A stretch of DNA of 64,000 bases from Sinomicrobium pectinilyticum (GTDB taxonomy: Bacteria > Bacteroidota > Bacteroidia > Flavobacteriales > Flavobacteriaceae), in assembly GCF_003725735.1 (NCBI RefSeq), contig NZ_RJTM01000035.1, positions 23,171 through 87,170 on the forward strand, given 5' to 3'. Under the pieces are notes generated by a model, which saw only the letters and a program-made list of their open reading frames with translations, was not told the DNA's origin and made no database searches. The position numbers and the translations under genes were made by a program. Position 1 is the first letter of the stretch. Each line of letters opens with the position of its first letter. Below are positions 44,568 through 53,184 of the stretch, piece by piece.

Positions 44568-45617
44568 TTAACGCATTTTTTCCAGCTCGTCTATATCCAG
44601 TACCTTAATATTCCGGCCTTCTATGGCTATCAGGCCTTCCTTTTTAAGTTCGGACAATGTACGGATAAAACTTTCCGGGGCTATCCCCGCTACGCTTGCC
44701 AGGTCGGTGCGCGAAATCCGGATTTCTCGTTCGGGCTGGTACTGCAGCTTTTCCACGAAGCGCAAAATAGTCCCTGCAGTCTTTTTCCGTACCGAGCCAT
44801 AAGCCATTTGCAACAGTTTTTCCTTCACCCCGGAGAGGTCACCGGCAAGAAATTCGATCAGCTCTACGGCCAGTTTATGGTTATTCTTCAATATTTCGGC
44901 CAGGGAATCTTTACGAACACCATAGAGCGTGGTTTTTCTGAGAGCCGTTGCCGATTCTTTATAAGGGATATTCTGGGTAAAGGAGTAATACCCGAAAAAA
45001 TCGTCATCCCTGCTAATATCGGTAATCAGTTCCTTACCGTATTCTTCGATACGGTGTGTTTTTACCATGCCTTTTTCCACCAGGTAAATATAATTGGCAT
45101 GGTTACCTTCGGAATAAATGATATCGCCTTCTTCAAAGATGAAATACTCCCCTTCATCGGTAAAGAAATTCTTGAGTTCGTTGATATTCCGGATTTCTTC
45201 CCCGTCTTCTTCCGCAAACGGCCCGGACACTGTGCTTTCTTTGAGAAGGGATACTTTTGCCAGTCTGCTTTCTACCGCACTTATCAATTCTTCTTCTTCA
45301 AAAGGCTTAGTCAGGTAATCATCGGCTCCCAGGTCCATACCTTTCCGCACTTCTTTACGTTCTGTCCTGGCAGAAAGGAATATAAAAGGGATGTGCCGAG
45401 TCGCGGGGTTGGCCGAAAGCGTTTCCAGCACGCCATAACCATCCAGTTCGGGCATCATGATGTCGCATACGATAATATCGGGCTTTCCCTCCATGGCCAG
45501 GGTCACACCTTTTTTGCCATTGGGTGCGGTAAGTATTTCATATCCGGCCAATTCCAGTAGTTCCGCCGTGCTTTCGCGCAAGACGGGGTCATCTTCAATG
45601 AGTAATATTTTTTTCAT
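44568..45617 (-). CDS. Response regulator with receiver and Crp/Fnr output
   Basis: 349 residues. The receiver covers residues 1-120 with phospho-acceptor Asp in IIVCDIMMPELDG and the Lys in DYLTKPFEE. A cyclic-nucleotide-type barrel follows (FEEGDIIYSEGNHANYIYLV), then a winged helix (SRTDLASVAGIAPESFIRTL). No Fe-S Cys set is present. The hybrid ties phosphorylation to a Crp-type DNA binder. Its start overlaps the end of the kinase gene by 23 bp, so they are a coupled pair. It may share target sites with Fnr. Confidence 0.93.
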   Translation of the reverse strand: MKKILLIEDDPVLRESTAELLELAGYEILTAPNGKKGVTLAMEGKPDIIVCDIMMPELDGYGVLETLSANPATRHIPFIFLSARTERKEVRKGMDLGADDYLTKPFEEEELISAVESRLAKVSLLKESTVSGPFAEEDGEEIRNINELKNFFTDEGEYFIFEEGDIIYSEGNHANYIYLVEKGMVKTHRIEEYGKELITDISRDDDFFGYYSFTQNIPYKESATALRKTTLYGVRKDSLAEILKNNHKLAVELIEFLAGDLSGVKEKLLQMAYGSVRKKTAGTILRFVEKLQYQPEREIRISRTDLASVAGIAPESFIRTLSELKKEGLIAIEGRNIKVLDIDELEKMR

Positions 45618-46833
45618 GATCAGGTAGTTTTACCGTAAATGTAGTTCCCTTTCCTTCTTCGCTGATAAAATCTATTTCCCCACCCAGGTTTTCCAGGTGG
45701 CTTTTTACAATATTAAGGCCTATACCTGTTCCCTGGTCTATAATGGCATTCCTGGCCCGGAAATACCTGCTAAAAATATATTTCTGGTCTTCTTCGGGAA
45801 TTCCTATTCCCCGGTCTTTTATCCTAAAGACAAAAAAGCTTCCTTCCCGTTCCACCGTAATGTCTATTTCGGTGTGCTCAGGGGAATACTTAACGGCATT
45901 TCGTACCAGGTTGGAAAGAATGAGTTCCAGTATTTTCTCATCCTGGTTAATGACATAATCGTCTATATCATCGGGAAAGTTGATCCTTTGCCCCGTTTTC
46001 AGCAACATATTGGCATCGTATATGACCTCATTAAATACGCGGGTAATACGAAAAGGCTCAAAAGAATATTTTTCCTTACCGGAGTCTATACGCTCTACGG
46101 AAAGGAAATCGTTGAGTATATTGTTCAGGTAACGTACCTTGTTCTTGATAGTCTCCAGGTGCTTTTCCCGTTTTTCCTGTTGTTCGCCTTCCGTATATTT
46201 TCCTATGAGCGTGGCCGAAACCAGGATACTGCTCAGCGGGGTTTTAAATTCATGAGATACCAGGGAAAGGAATTTGGTTTTGAGTTCGTTGAGTTCTTTT
46301 TCTTTCTGAAGGGCGTTCTTGATCTTGTTTTCGGCCTCCGTCCTTCGTTTCACCTCTTTTTTCAGCAGGCTGACAGATTCTTTCAGTTCCTGTGTGCGGC
46401 TTTCTACCTTTTCTTCCAGTTCTTCATTAAGCTGCCTGATCTTGTTTTCGGCTTCCCGGCTTACGGTCACATCCATCACCAGCGCCACAACGAATTTTTT
46501 GCCGTTTGCGGTAAACGGGTTCAGTCCTATTTCAACAGGAAGTTCGGTACCGTCCTTCCGAATCCCCCACAGGTTCCTTCCTGCAGCCATTTTGCGTTTG
46601 CTGGACTTTTCGTAATAATTACTGAAATGTGCATCGTGACTGTGATGATAGTTCGAAGGAATAAGTATATCCAGTTTTTTTCCCACGAGTTCGTCTTTCA
46701 CATAGCCGAACATGGTTTCCAGGGTGGAATTTACCGCTACAATATTCTTTTCTCCGTCTACCACCAGAATACCTTCCGAAATGGTTTCGAGGAGAATACC
46801 AAAAATATCTTCTTCCTGTTGGAAAAACTTCAT
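45595..46833 (-). CDS. PAS domain sensor histidine kinase
   Basis: 412 residues from the ATG at 46833. One PAS domain (LLETISEGILVVDGEKNIVA, residues about 10-130), a coiled-coil (residues about 140-185), the HisKA helix with LVSHEFKTPLSSIL, and the ATPase domain: NLVRNAVKYSP, GIGIPEEDQKYIFSRYF, GTGIGLNIVKSHL. No membrane helix, so it is cytosolic and may sense a redox or small-molecule signal through PAS. It is the cognate partner of the receiver-Crp hybrid. Confidence 0.94.
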   Translation of the reverse strand: MKFFQQEEDIFGILLETISEGILVVDGEKNIVAVNSTLETMFGYVKDELVGKKLDILIPSNYHHSHDAHFSNYYEKSSKRKMAAGRNLWGIRKDGTELPVEIGLNPFTANGKKFVVALVMDVTVSREAENKIRQLNEELEEKVESRTQELKESVSLLKKEVKRRTEAENKIKNALQKEKELNELKTKFLSLVSHEFKTPLSSILVSATLIGKYTEGEQQEKREKHLETIKNKVRYLNNILNDFLSVERIDSGKEKYSFEPFRITRVFNEVIYDANMLLKTGQRINFPDDIDDYVINQDEKILELILSNLVRNAVKYSPEHTEIDITVEREGSFFVFRIKDRGIGIPEEDQKYIFSRYFRARNAIIDQGTGIGLNIVKSHLENLGGEIDFISEEGKGTTFTVKLPDHEKNITH

Positions 46834-46950
46834 CACAATTTACGGGTATTTACAAGAGTTTATGCGAATTGTCAGGACTACTATACAGAGGCTTTCAAAG
46901 ATAAGGATTTAAAGCATATTGAAATGTTTTATCTTTAAAAACCGACATGT

Positions 46951-46994
46951 AAAACAAAAACGGAACGGTAACAAATATTGTTTTTACGTTCCGT
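46951..46994 (-). terminator. Terminator of the yceI-CoA transferase operon
   Basis: On the minus strand ACGGAACG (46994-46987) pairs with CGTTCCGT (46967-46960), followed by TTTTGTTTT. It lies 60 bp past the stop of the CoA transferase gene. Confidence 0.7.
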
Positions 46995-47056
46995 CTTCCG
47001 GTGTACTCCATCCGTTCTACAGAAAATGTCATCTCTGATAGTTCCGGACACAGCTA

Positions 47057-48331
47057 CTATTTATTCCCGAATCTTTCAAAAGCTGCTTTTTCCAATACTT
47101 CCTGGTGATCAGGATGGGCTATGGATATCAGGGCTTTTGCTCTTTCTTTCAGGTTTTTTCCGAAGAGGTCTACCACACCGTACTCGGTAGCCACGTAATG
47201 CACATGCGCCCTGGTAGTGGTTACCCCGGCTCCCTGCTTGAGAAAGGGGACTATTTTGGATACGTTTTTTGTCGTTACCGAAGGCAATGCTATAATGGCT
47301 TTACCTCCTTCCGAAAGGGATGCCCCCCGAATGAAATCCATTTGCCCTCCAACTCCGGAATATTGCATGGCACCTATACTGTCTGCACATACCTGTCCCG
47401 TGAGATCTATTTCAATAGCACTGTTTATAGCTGTTACCTTAGGGTTCCGGCGGATAATGGCCGTATCATTGGTATATGCAGCTTCTTTGAAATGTACTAT
47501 GGGATTGTCATCCAGAAAGCGATATAAGGCAGGAGAGCCTACGGCAAAACAGGTAACCAGTTTTCCGCGTTTGATATTCTTTTCCTCTCCCGTAATTACC
47601 CCTGTTTCTACCAGGGGCAGAATACCGTCGGAGAACATCTCGGTATGCACACCAAGTCTTTTATGGTTTTCGAGCTGGCTCAGAACTCCGTTGGGGATAC
47701 CTCCTATTCCCATCTGGAGGGTTGCCCCGTCTTCTATGTATCCGGCTATATGATAACCTATACGCTTTTCTGTTTCGGAGGGTTCCTTCAATTTGACAGC
47801 GTATATAGGCTCGTCCGTAAAAATGGCAGCATCTATTCTATTGATATGGATAATGCCATCTCCGTGTGTCTTGGGTACATTGGGGTTCACCTGTGCTATG
47901 ACCTTCCTAGCTACGCCGATTGCCGGGAGCGTTATGTCCACGGAAGTCCCCAAAGAGCAATACCCGTGCCTGTCCGGCGGAGAAACCTGGATAAAGGCTA
48001 CATCAATGGGTAAGAGATTCTGCCTGAAAAGCAGGTGTATCTCACTCAGAAACACAGGAATGTAATCACCATGACTGGAATTCACTGCGGGACGGACATT
48101 ACTCCCTACAAAAAAGCTGTTGATCCGGAAAGTTTCGTTATACGGATGCCGGGTATAAAGGGCGTCTCCTTCGGTATGCATCTGAACGATCTCTATGTTT
48201 TCCAGTTCGTTATACCGTTTACAGAGGGCGCTGATTAATGTATTGGGAGTCATTGCGGCTCCCTGAAAAAACATCCGGCTTCCCGAATTTACCAGGGCAA
48301 CGGCTTCTTCCGCTGTAGTGTAATGTAACAT
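47057..48331 (-). CDS. Acetyl-CoA hydrolase / CoA transferase family protein
   Basis: 424 residues. The family layout is complete: MLHYTTAEEAVALVNSGSRM, FIQVSPPDRHGYCSLGTSVD, GATLQMGIGGIPNGVLSQL, and the likely catalytic Glu in HTEMFSDGILPL. GQVCADSIGAMQYSGVGGQMDF is the other signature. Such enzymes move CoA between acetate and 4-hydroxybutyrate, butyrate or succinate. It is the last gene of a row with two yceI genes and a porin behind an Fnr-type promoter, which suggests a role in acetate handling at low oxygen. Confidence 0.9.
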   Translation of the reverse strand: MLHYTTAEEAVALVNSGSRMFFQGAAMTPNTLISALCKRYNELENIEIVQMHTEGDALYTRHPYNETFRINSFFVGSNVRPAVNSSHGDYIPVFLSEIHLLFRQNLLPIDVAFIQVSPPDRHGYCSLGTSVDITLPAIGVARKVIAQVNPNVPKTHGDGIIHINRIDAAIFTDEPIYAVKLKEPSETEKRIGYHIAGYIEDGATLQMGIGGIPNGVLSQLENHKRLGVHTEMFSDGILPLVETGVITGEEKNIKRGKLVTCFAVGSPALYRFLDDNPIVHFKEAAYTNDTAIIRRNPKVTAINSAIEIDLTGQVCADSIGAMQYSGVGGQMDFIRGASLSEGGKAIIALPSVTTKNVSKIVPFLKQGAGVTTTRAHVHYVATEYGVVDLFGKNLKERAKALISIAHPDHQEVLEKAAFERFGNK

Positions 48332-48388
48332 ATTTGTATAAGTTTAAACAATCTGTTTTTCTATTATAACCCCCGATAGAGGACTTAG

Positions 48389-48973
48389 TTATTTAGCGAT
48401 TTTCAGGGACAAATCAAAATATATATTAATATTTTCGTCCACAACAATAAGCCCGAACATCTTTTTCGGCGGTTGCAAACCGAAATCACGGATATCCAAC
48501 GGCAGAACGCCAGAACATCGCAATCCCTCCCCGGTATGGAGTTGTACGGGAATATTATATGTTTTCAATACCTCTGCAATAGTAATAGAAACCGTGGCGT
48601 ACATTCCCCCGGTCCCGGATATTACTTCTTTCAGGTTCATATCAATATACGGGTAGGTTCCGGTTTGCAAAAGGTTGTTAAAATCCCTGTCAATACCTTT
48701 TCCTCCACATCCGAACCCTTCATTTTCCAACCGGATCAGGGCCTGATCAAAAATTATTCTGTCCTGTTTTTTTCTGAAAGTAACCGGAACAGACGTTTCC
48801 AGGAGTCCCTGATCATAAGTACAGGTAAAATCGCGTACATTGGCAGAGCCTTTTAAATAGAGTTCGCTCCCTTTTTCTATCCGTACCACATACTTGTCCC
48901 CGGAATCCCCGGAACCCGGGGTTGCGGAACAGCACAGGACAAACGCAAGCAGGATACTTATACGAAAAATCAT
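48389..48973 (-). CDS. YceI family exported protein (second copy)
   Basis: 194 residues with a signal sequence ending in a lipobox-like ALVLCCS region. The YceI lipocalin-like barrel is recognisable: YLKGSANVRDFTCTYDQGLLE at the start, DRDFNNLLQTGTYPYIDMNL in the middle, and the C-terminal DIRDFGLQPPKKMFGLIVV. YceI proteins bind isoprenoid or fatty lipids in the periplasm. It is divergent in sequence from the other yceI gene of the same row. Confidence 0.82.
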   Translation of the reverse strand: MIFRISILLAFVLCCSATPGSGDSGDKYVVRIEKGSELYLKGSANVRDFTCTYDQGLLETSVPVTFRKKQDRIIFDQALIRLENEGFGCGGKGIDRDFNNLLQTGTYPYIDMNLKEVISGTGGMYATVSITIAEVLKTYNIPVQLHTGEGLRCSGVLPLDIRDFGLQPPKKMFGLIVVDENINIYFDLSLKIAK

Positions 48974-48995
48974 TTCTATTGTTTTAACAAATTAC

Positions 48996-49058
48996 AAGGC
49001 TGCTTCCGGGATACCGGGCTTTTCGGATACCATGGCGATGGTTCTCCGGAGCAGCCTT
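48996..49058 (-). repeat. Long-loop hairpin between porin and second yceI
   Basis: Arms AAGGCTGCT (48996-49004) and AGCAGCCTT (49050-49058) are perfect, extended inward by CCGG / CCGG after a bulge. The arm core GGCTGC..CCGG is shared with the hairpin between ccoP and ccoG at 26492-26578. Confidence 0.5.
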
Positions 49059-49078
49059 GACAGATCTTTCAAATCCTA

Positions 49079-50344
49079 TCAGAAACTGATGACCGCTTCG
49101 ACCATAAACCCGTCGAATTTACCATCGCTCAGAATACCCGAGGTCTCAAAGCCATCGTACTTCTGGTTCACATATTCCAGTTTGGCCAGTATGTTTTTGG
49201 TCATGAACCATCCGCCCCCAAGTTGAAACCTGGTAATATCCACATCATTATAGGTAAGGGTCTCTTCTCCTGTTGCCAGGTTATATCTTCCTCCTATATA
49301 GAAGTTCTCCGTATTTCCGAAGCGGTACAGAAGCTCAGCCCCATACTGGTTCCAAACCCGGGTATCGGTCTCCCCTGCTGCTTTACCGGAAGATCTTTCA
49401 TACATCCCGAAAAATTCCAATCCGTTGTACTTTACAAAAGGGTTAATCATAACGGCAGTAAGTTCGTTACTGAAACCGGGATCATACCTTCCGGAGGTAA
49501 AATTCCCCTTGGAAGTGGCTTCTTCGTTTTCCATTACGAAATAATACCTGGACCCTGCCCTGTCCCCTGCATATAAATATGTTCTTGAAGAATGGGCGGT
49601 ATGGTAAACGGACCCGGTAAGACGCAATCTCAAATCAGGTTGTACCTGCTTGTCATACCCGAGTTTTGCCAGGAAAGACGGGCTGGTTTTCCCGGGCTGG
49701 TCTACGGACTGGTTAAGCTTTCCGTTAGAGATCCCCAGCATGGAAATAAAACCGTTCCTCCTGTAGTATACTTCGGCGCCCACCTCTGTCGTAAAGGCAT
49801 CCATAATGTAGTTGCCTACGAACGGGTTATAAATAGCCTGGGCGTTGTCGGACCTGCGAAAGTGGGCATCCCCGTAGTTATTCTCCATATGCCCTATCTT
49901 AATGGTCACGTATTTCATTACATCTTCCAGGAAACCGGGACGTATGAAGTCCAGTTTATCAATCTGGAAATACCCTCCTTTTACATAAGGTTCAGGGTGG
50001 TGACGGGAAGAGAGATACGTTCTCAAATGCATGCGTACACCGTCAAAAAGGGCCACATCCAGGTCCAGGTTAGCTGTTGCCAGGTTAAAATTATCCCCTA
50101 TCTCCTTCAGTGCAACGCTCCCGCTGTTGCTATGATCAAGAGCCTGGAACTGCAGGGTGGACGATCCTCCGACACGGACCCTGACCCCGTCAAAAGTAGA
50201 GACGGTATCTTTGGGGCTTTCAAAAACATTTATCCCCTTTTTGTCCGGGCTCCTGTAGTTGTCCGGGTTTCTCTGCTGGGCACTTACTGTTACGGTAAGC
50301 ATACCACATATGGCCAGTAATCCAATGGTTGTCAGTTTTCTCAT
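49079..50344 (-). CDS. Outer membrane porin-like beta barrel
   Basis: 421 residues with a signal peptide (GLLAICGMLTVTVSAQ). Alternating strands across the whole length, and a C-terminal aromatic strand ending in VEAVISF, are typical of an outer membrane barrel of the OprO/P kind. Segments such as YFQIDKLDFIRPGFLEDVM and KIGHMENNYGDAHFRRSD match Bacteroidota porins with a phosphate/anion-type fold. The transported solute is unknown. It lies 27 bp behind the first yceI gene. Confidence 0.8.
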   Translation of the reverse strand: MRKLTTIGLLAICGMLTVTVSAQQRNPDNYRSPDKKGINVFESPKDTVSTFDGVRVRVGGSSTLQFQALDHSNSGSVALKEIGDNFNLATANLDLDVALFDGVRMHLRTYLSSRHHPEPYVKGGYFQIDKLDFIRPGFLEDVMKYVTIKIGHMENNYGDAHFRRSDNAQAIYNPFVGNYIMDAFTTEVGAEVYYRRNGFISMLGISNGKLNQSVDQPGKTSPSFLAKLGYDKQVQPDLRLRLTGSVYHTAHSSRTYLYAGDRAGSRYYFVMENEEATSKGNFTSGRYDPGFSNELTAVMINPFVKYNGLEFFGMYERSSGKAAGETDTRVWNQYGAELLYRFGNTENFYIGGRYNLATGEETLTYNDVDITRFQLGGGWFMTKNILAKLEYVNQKYDGFETSGILSDGKFDGFMVEAVISF

Positions 50345-50371
50345 AATTGTCTATTTAAAAAATATCAGTAT

Positions 50372-50959
50372 TTATTGATAGGTCATTTCAAATTTTACGG
50401 TTACCTTTTCTCCTGTTTTTATAGTTCCCAGGAGTGCTGTGGGCGGTTCCACACCATAATCCGTCATCAGTATATCAGTACTTCCGGAAAGGTGTACTTT
50501 GTCTTTGAGCATTACTGTCAGGGTAAGCGGCACTTTTTTGCTTACTCCCGCAATATTCAGGGTACCGGACATTTCAACCTGGTAATGCCCCGTACCTGCT
50601 TCTGTTATGGTGGTAGCTTTATCCGCACGGAAAGATATTTCCTTGTGATCTTTACTTTTAAGCGCTTTCCAGGTGTTTTTATCCATACCGCTCTTCCCGC
50701 TTTCCAGGCTTTCTGCGGCCAGGGTAAACGATAGGTTCTCCACCGCTTTCAACTGATTTTCTTCTGTGATAAAGGTTGCTTTCCCATGAAAAGACGTAGC
50801 CTTGAGTTCCCAGTCGTGGAGATTAGAAGTACCCAGGACTTCCAGTTTACCTCGTGAGGGTTCTACGTGAAGCTCCTGTGCCATGGCAAACGGAAAAAAG
50901 AAAATGATTCCCAGCAGTGCGCCTGTTATCTTTCCTTTAAAGAGTTTTGTTTTTTTCAT
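50372..50959 (-). CDS. YceI family exported protein (first copy)
   Basis: 195 residues with a signal peptide (GALLGIIFFFPFAMAQ). YceI domain: SRGKLEVLGTSNLHDWELKA, SGMDKNTWKALKSKDHKEIS, TLNIAGVSKKVPLTL and TDYGVEPPTALLGTIKTGE at the C-terminus. These are periplasmic proteins of lipocalin fold that bind polyisoprenoids. It heads a row of four genes behind an Fnr-type site 78 bp upstream of the ATG. Confidence 0.9.
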   Translation of the reverse strand: MKKTKLFKGKITGALLGIIFFFPFAMAQELHVEPSRGKLEVLGTSNLHDWELKATSFHGKATFITEENQLKAVENLSFTLAAESLESGKSGMDKNTWKALKSKDHKEISFRADKATTITEAGTGHYQVEMSGTLNIAGVSKKVPLTLTVMLKDKVHLSGSTDILMTDYGVEPPTALLGTIKTGEKVTVKFEMTYQ

Positions 50960-51005
50960 AATAGTAACATTTTATGAGGTCTTTCCCTCGTATTCATTTA
51001 CAGGA

Positions 51006-51013
51006 CAAATGTG
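51006..51013 (-). promoter_or_regulatory. -7 element of the yceI operon
   Basis: CACATTTG on the minus strand, one base off TAnnTTTG, with its centre exactly 33 bp from the centre of the Fnr-type site. Confidence 0.45.
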
Positions 51014-51036
51014 CAGTGAAAGGAAATCCTATACCA

Positions 51037-51048
51037 TGATATTTATCA
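51037..51048 (-). promoter_or_regulatory. Fnr-type site of the yceI operon
   Basis: TGAT-ATTT-ATCA, a full match to the Fnr core. Apart from this site and its -7 element, nothing is recognisable between 50960 and the terminator at 51384. Confidence 0.7.
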
Positions 51049-51383
51049 GGTCGAAAAAAATGCCCGAAGGATGTTATAAAAGGGCATCAGATGAAATAAC
51101 AAGAAGCAGGCAAAAAGATAAATTGTAATGAAGACGAATACTCGGCACTAATAAGGTACAAAAGTCCTGATAAACAAGAATTGCTCTTAAGTTAACACGC
51201 ATAAACGCAATACCCGAATCATGATTTTTCTCACTATCAAAGTACTGTAATAATCAGGATTAACATGGGGACCAGGCCCCGGGACCTTTAGCGGAGACGG
51301 ATAACTTGCCGGAATTTCACGGCTTTGACATGAAAGCACAGGGCTTTCGGAGTAACAGTCCAGGAAGGAAATAAAAACCGAAA

Positions 51384-51412
51384 CCCGGGCAAACTACCTC
51401 ACATTGCCCGGG
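51384..51412 (-). terminator. Terminator of the M57 protease gene
   Basis: CCCGGGCAA / TTGCCCGGG with an 11-nt loop; the minus strand then reads TTTCGGTTTTTATTT. Confidence 0.75.
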
Positions 51413-51449
51413 CTTCTCAGATAACTACTCTAAATCAGCATCTGTTTTG

Positions 51450-52385
51450 TTATAATTCCGGATAAAGATATTTTATGGCTATCAGGTCATTCGGAGTAAA
51501 AGGACGGTTAGTGCCGTCGGAGCAGGCCAGCATCCAGGACGGATCGGACTGCGGGTCCGCTCCGGTAGGGGTCCCTGTAATGTGATAAGGAATTTCTTCC
51601 GGGCTAAGTTCCGTTTCGTCGTACGGATTGTTTATACCATATTGTATCCGTAAGATAAGTGCTTCCCACGGACTGATATACTGGCCGCAACTCTGGCTGC
51701 GATCGTGCAAATCAGTATGACGAAAACCGATAGCATGTCCTATTTCGTGGGCAATGGTGGTCACAAAATCCGCCCGGTTTGTCTGTGGGTTATAATGATC
51801 TATACTGAGGTCGATCCGGGGCGCCGGGTTTCCGTCTGCATCCGGAAAACCATAAGATTGTCCTAATACGTTACCATCATCAAACTGTCTTCCTTTAATC
51901 AGTATATCAGGAGTCTCCGTGGCATTGGCATCGAGCAATTCAAAACTGAGGACCAGGTCCAGGTCGTTAAACCGCGCTATGGCCTCTTCCGTGGAATTGT
52001 AAAAATAGGTTTGCTGCGCCCCCGCATCGACCTTGATCTTCAGGGTACGGGTAGCACCATTCACATCTACCTTAAAAGGGCTGCTGTACTGCTCCGGGGA
52101 AGGCGTGCCGGTAATGGTATTGTACATGAGTTCTTTCTGGTACTCTATATCTTCGGCAGTTAAAAAGATATCTCCTTCCACCAGGTACCCGCCGTCGGTT
52201 TTAATAACACCTTCGGGGGAAAATCCGGCGAGGAAGATATTATCCTTTTCTTCGTCACTGATCTCCATTCGGGCGCTGTTGTCCACCACCGTAGCGTCTT
52301 CCTTTTCACAACCTGTGAGCATAAATACCATACATACTAGAGGTATAGTATATTTCAATCGGATTTGGGCTATAATACGTTTCAT
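51450..52385 (-). CDS. Zinc metalloprotease lipoprotein, M57 / HEIGH type
   Basis: 311 residues. The lipobox FMLTGCEKED has Cys 26, so the protein is lipid-anchored. The active-site motif TTIAHEIGHAIGFRHTD, of the extended form HExxHxxGxxH, lies near residue 215. The N-terminal half (residues about 30-130) acts probably as a propeptide. Substrates are unknown; such proteases often process or degrade extracellular protein. Confidence 0.87.
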   Translation of the reverse strand: MKRIIAQIRLKYTIPLVCMVFMLTGCEKEDATVVDNSARMEISDEEKDNIFLAGFSPEGVIKTDGGYLVEGDIFLTAEDIEYQKELMYNTITGTPSPEQYSSPFKVDVNGATRTLKIKVDAGAQQTYFYNSTEEAIARFNDLDLVLSFELLDANATETPDILIKGRQFDDGNVLGQSYGFPDADGNPAPRIDLSIDHYNPQTNRADFVTTIAHEIGHAIGFRHTDLHDRSQSCGQYISPWEALILRIQYGINNPYDETELSPEEIPYHITGTPTGADPQSDPSWMLACSDGTNRPFTPNDLIAIKYLYPEL

Positions 52386-52880
52386 TTTAAATCATATTTA
52401 AGTCTGTTCGTGTTTATAAAAAAATTACTCTTTTAAACCGTATGACTCCAGGACAGCCTTTAAGCAAAGGCATTCCAATGATATACGGAATGTTTTCCGG
52501 AGGGTTCCGGTCGCGCATTAAAAATACTCGGGTCATAGTTTAAATTTTAGTTAAGTCAGTAATGCGCAGGTCAATTTTATACAGTTTTTTATTAATTTTG
52601 ATTATCTCATTCCGGATAGAGAAATAACCATATTTCGCGAAATAATTTCCTGTCATACAGGAGGAATTAACCTGTTAAAATCCAAAAGTATTCATAAAAC
52701 GACGGATATTTTATCCCCTTTTCGCAAACCTTTGTCCCAAAAACGCAACGGGGTTGTTTGGTTGAGGGTTACACGTTACAGGTTTGGTCTTGCCTGAATA
52801 GGGTTGCAATAGGTCCCTGAGCCCTTCGGTAAACTCAGGATAAACTAAAGCAAAAGGGTAAATTTAACAGTCCAAAACAG
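52386..52880. other. Intergenic region upstream of the M57 gene
   Basis: About 495 bp without a credible ORF. The right part holds CCCTGAGCCCTTCGG and AAACTCAGG (about 52816-52840), a short inverted CTGAG/CTCAG pair. The tandem repeat array follows. Confidence 0.4.
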
Positions 52881-53155
52881 AGGCGGCTGAGTACCCAAGC
52901 GCAGCGATGGGTGTATCGAAAGGTTTCAGCCAAAATGAAGGCGGCTGAGTGCCCAGCACAGCGATGGGTATATCAAAATATTTCAGCCAAAATGAAGGCG
53001 ACTGAGTGCCCAGCACAGCGATGGGTATACCGAAATGTTTCAACCAAAATGAAGGCGCCTGAGTGCCCAAGCGCAGCGATGGGTGTATCGAAATGTTTCA
53101 GCCAAAATGAAGGCGGCTGAGTGCCCAAGCACAGCGATGGGTGTATCGAAGCCCC
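52881..53155. repeat. Tandem array of five 57-58 bp repeats
   Basis: Units start at 52881, 52939, 52996, 53053 and 53111. Each begins AGGCGGCTGAGTGCCCA with small changes, goes on CAGCGATGGGTRTAYCGAAA and ends TTTCARCCAAAATGA. The unit is a member of the dispersed family at 1040 and 44486. The short ORFs seen through it are by-products of its near multiple-of-three period. Confidence 0.9.
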
Positions 53156-53184
53156 GGGTTACAGTTTCCACCTCTTAAAAAACA

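Noticed and set aside
44487..46938. Two long plus-strand ORFs of 357 and 413 residues
   Set aside because: They are antisense to the receiver-Crp gene and the histidine kinase, both with full motif sets.
52864..53070. 68-residue ORF with three similar units
   Set aside because: It is the antisense reading of the tandem repeat array; the unit length near a multiple of three keeps the frame open. No start context or family.
52881..53155. Possible CRISPR array
   Set aside because: The units are similar over their whole length, with no unique spacers, and no cas genes are present.
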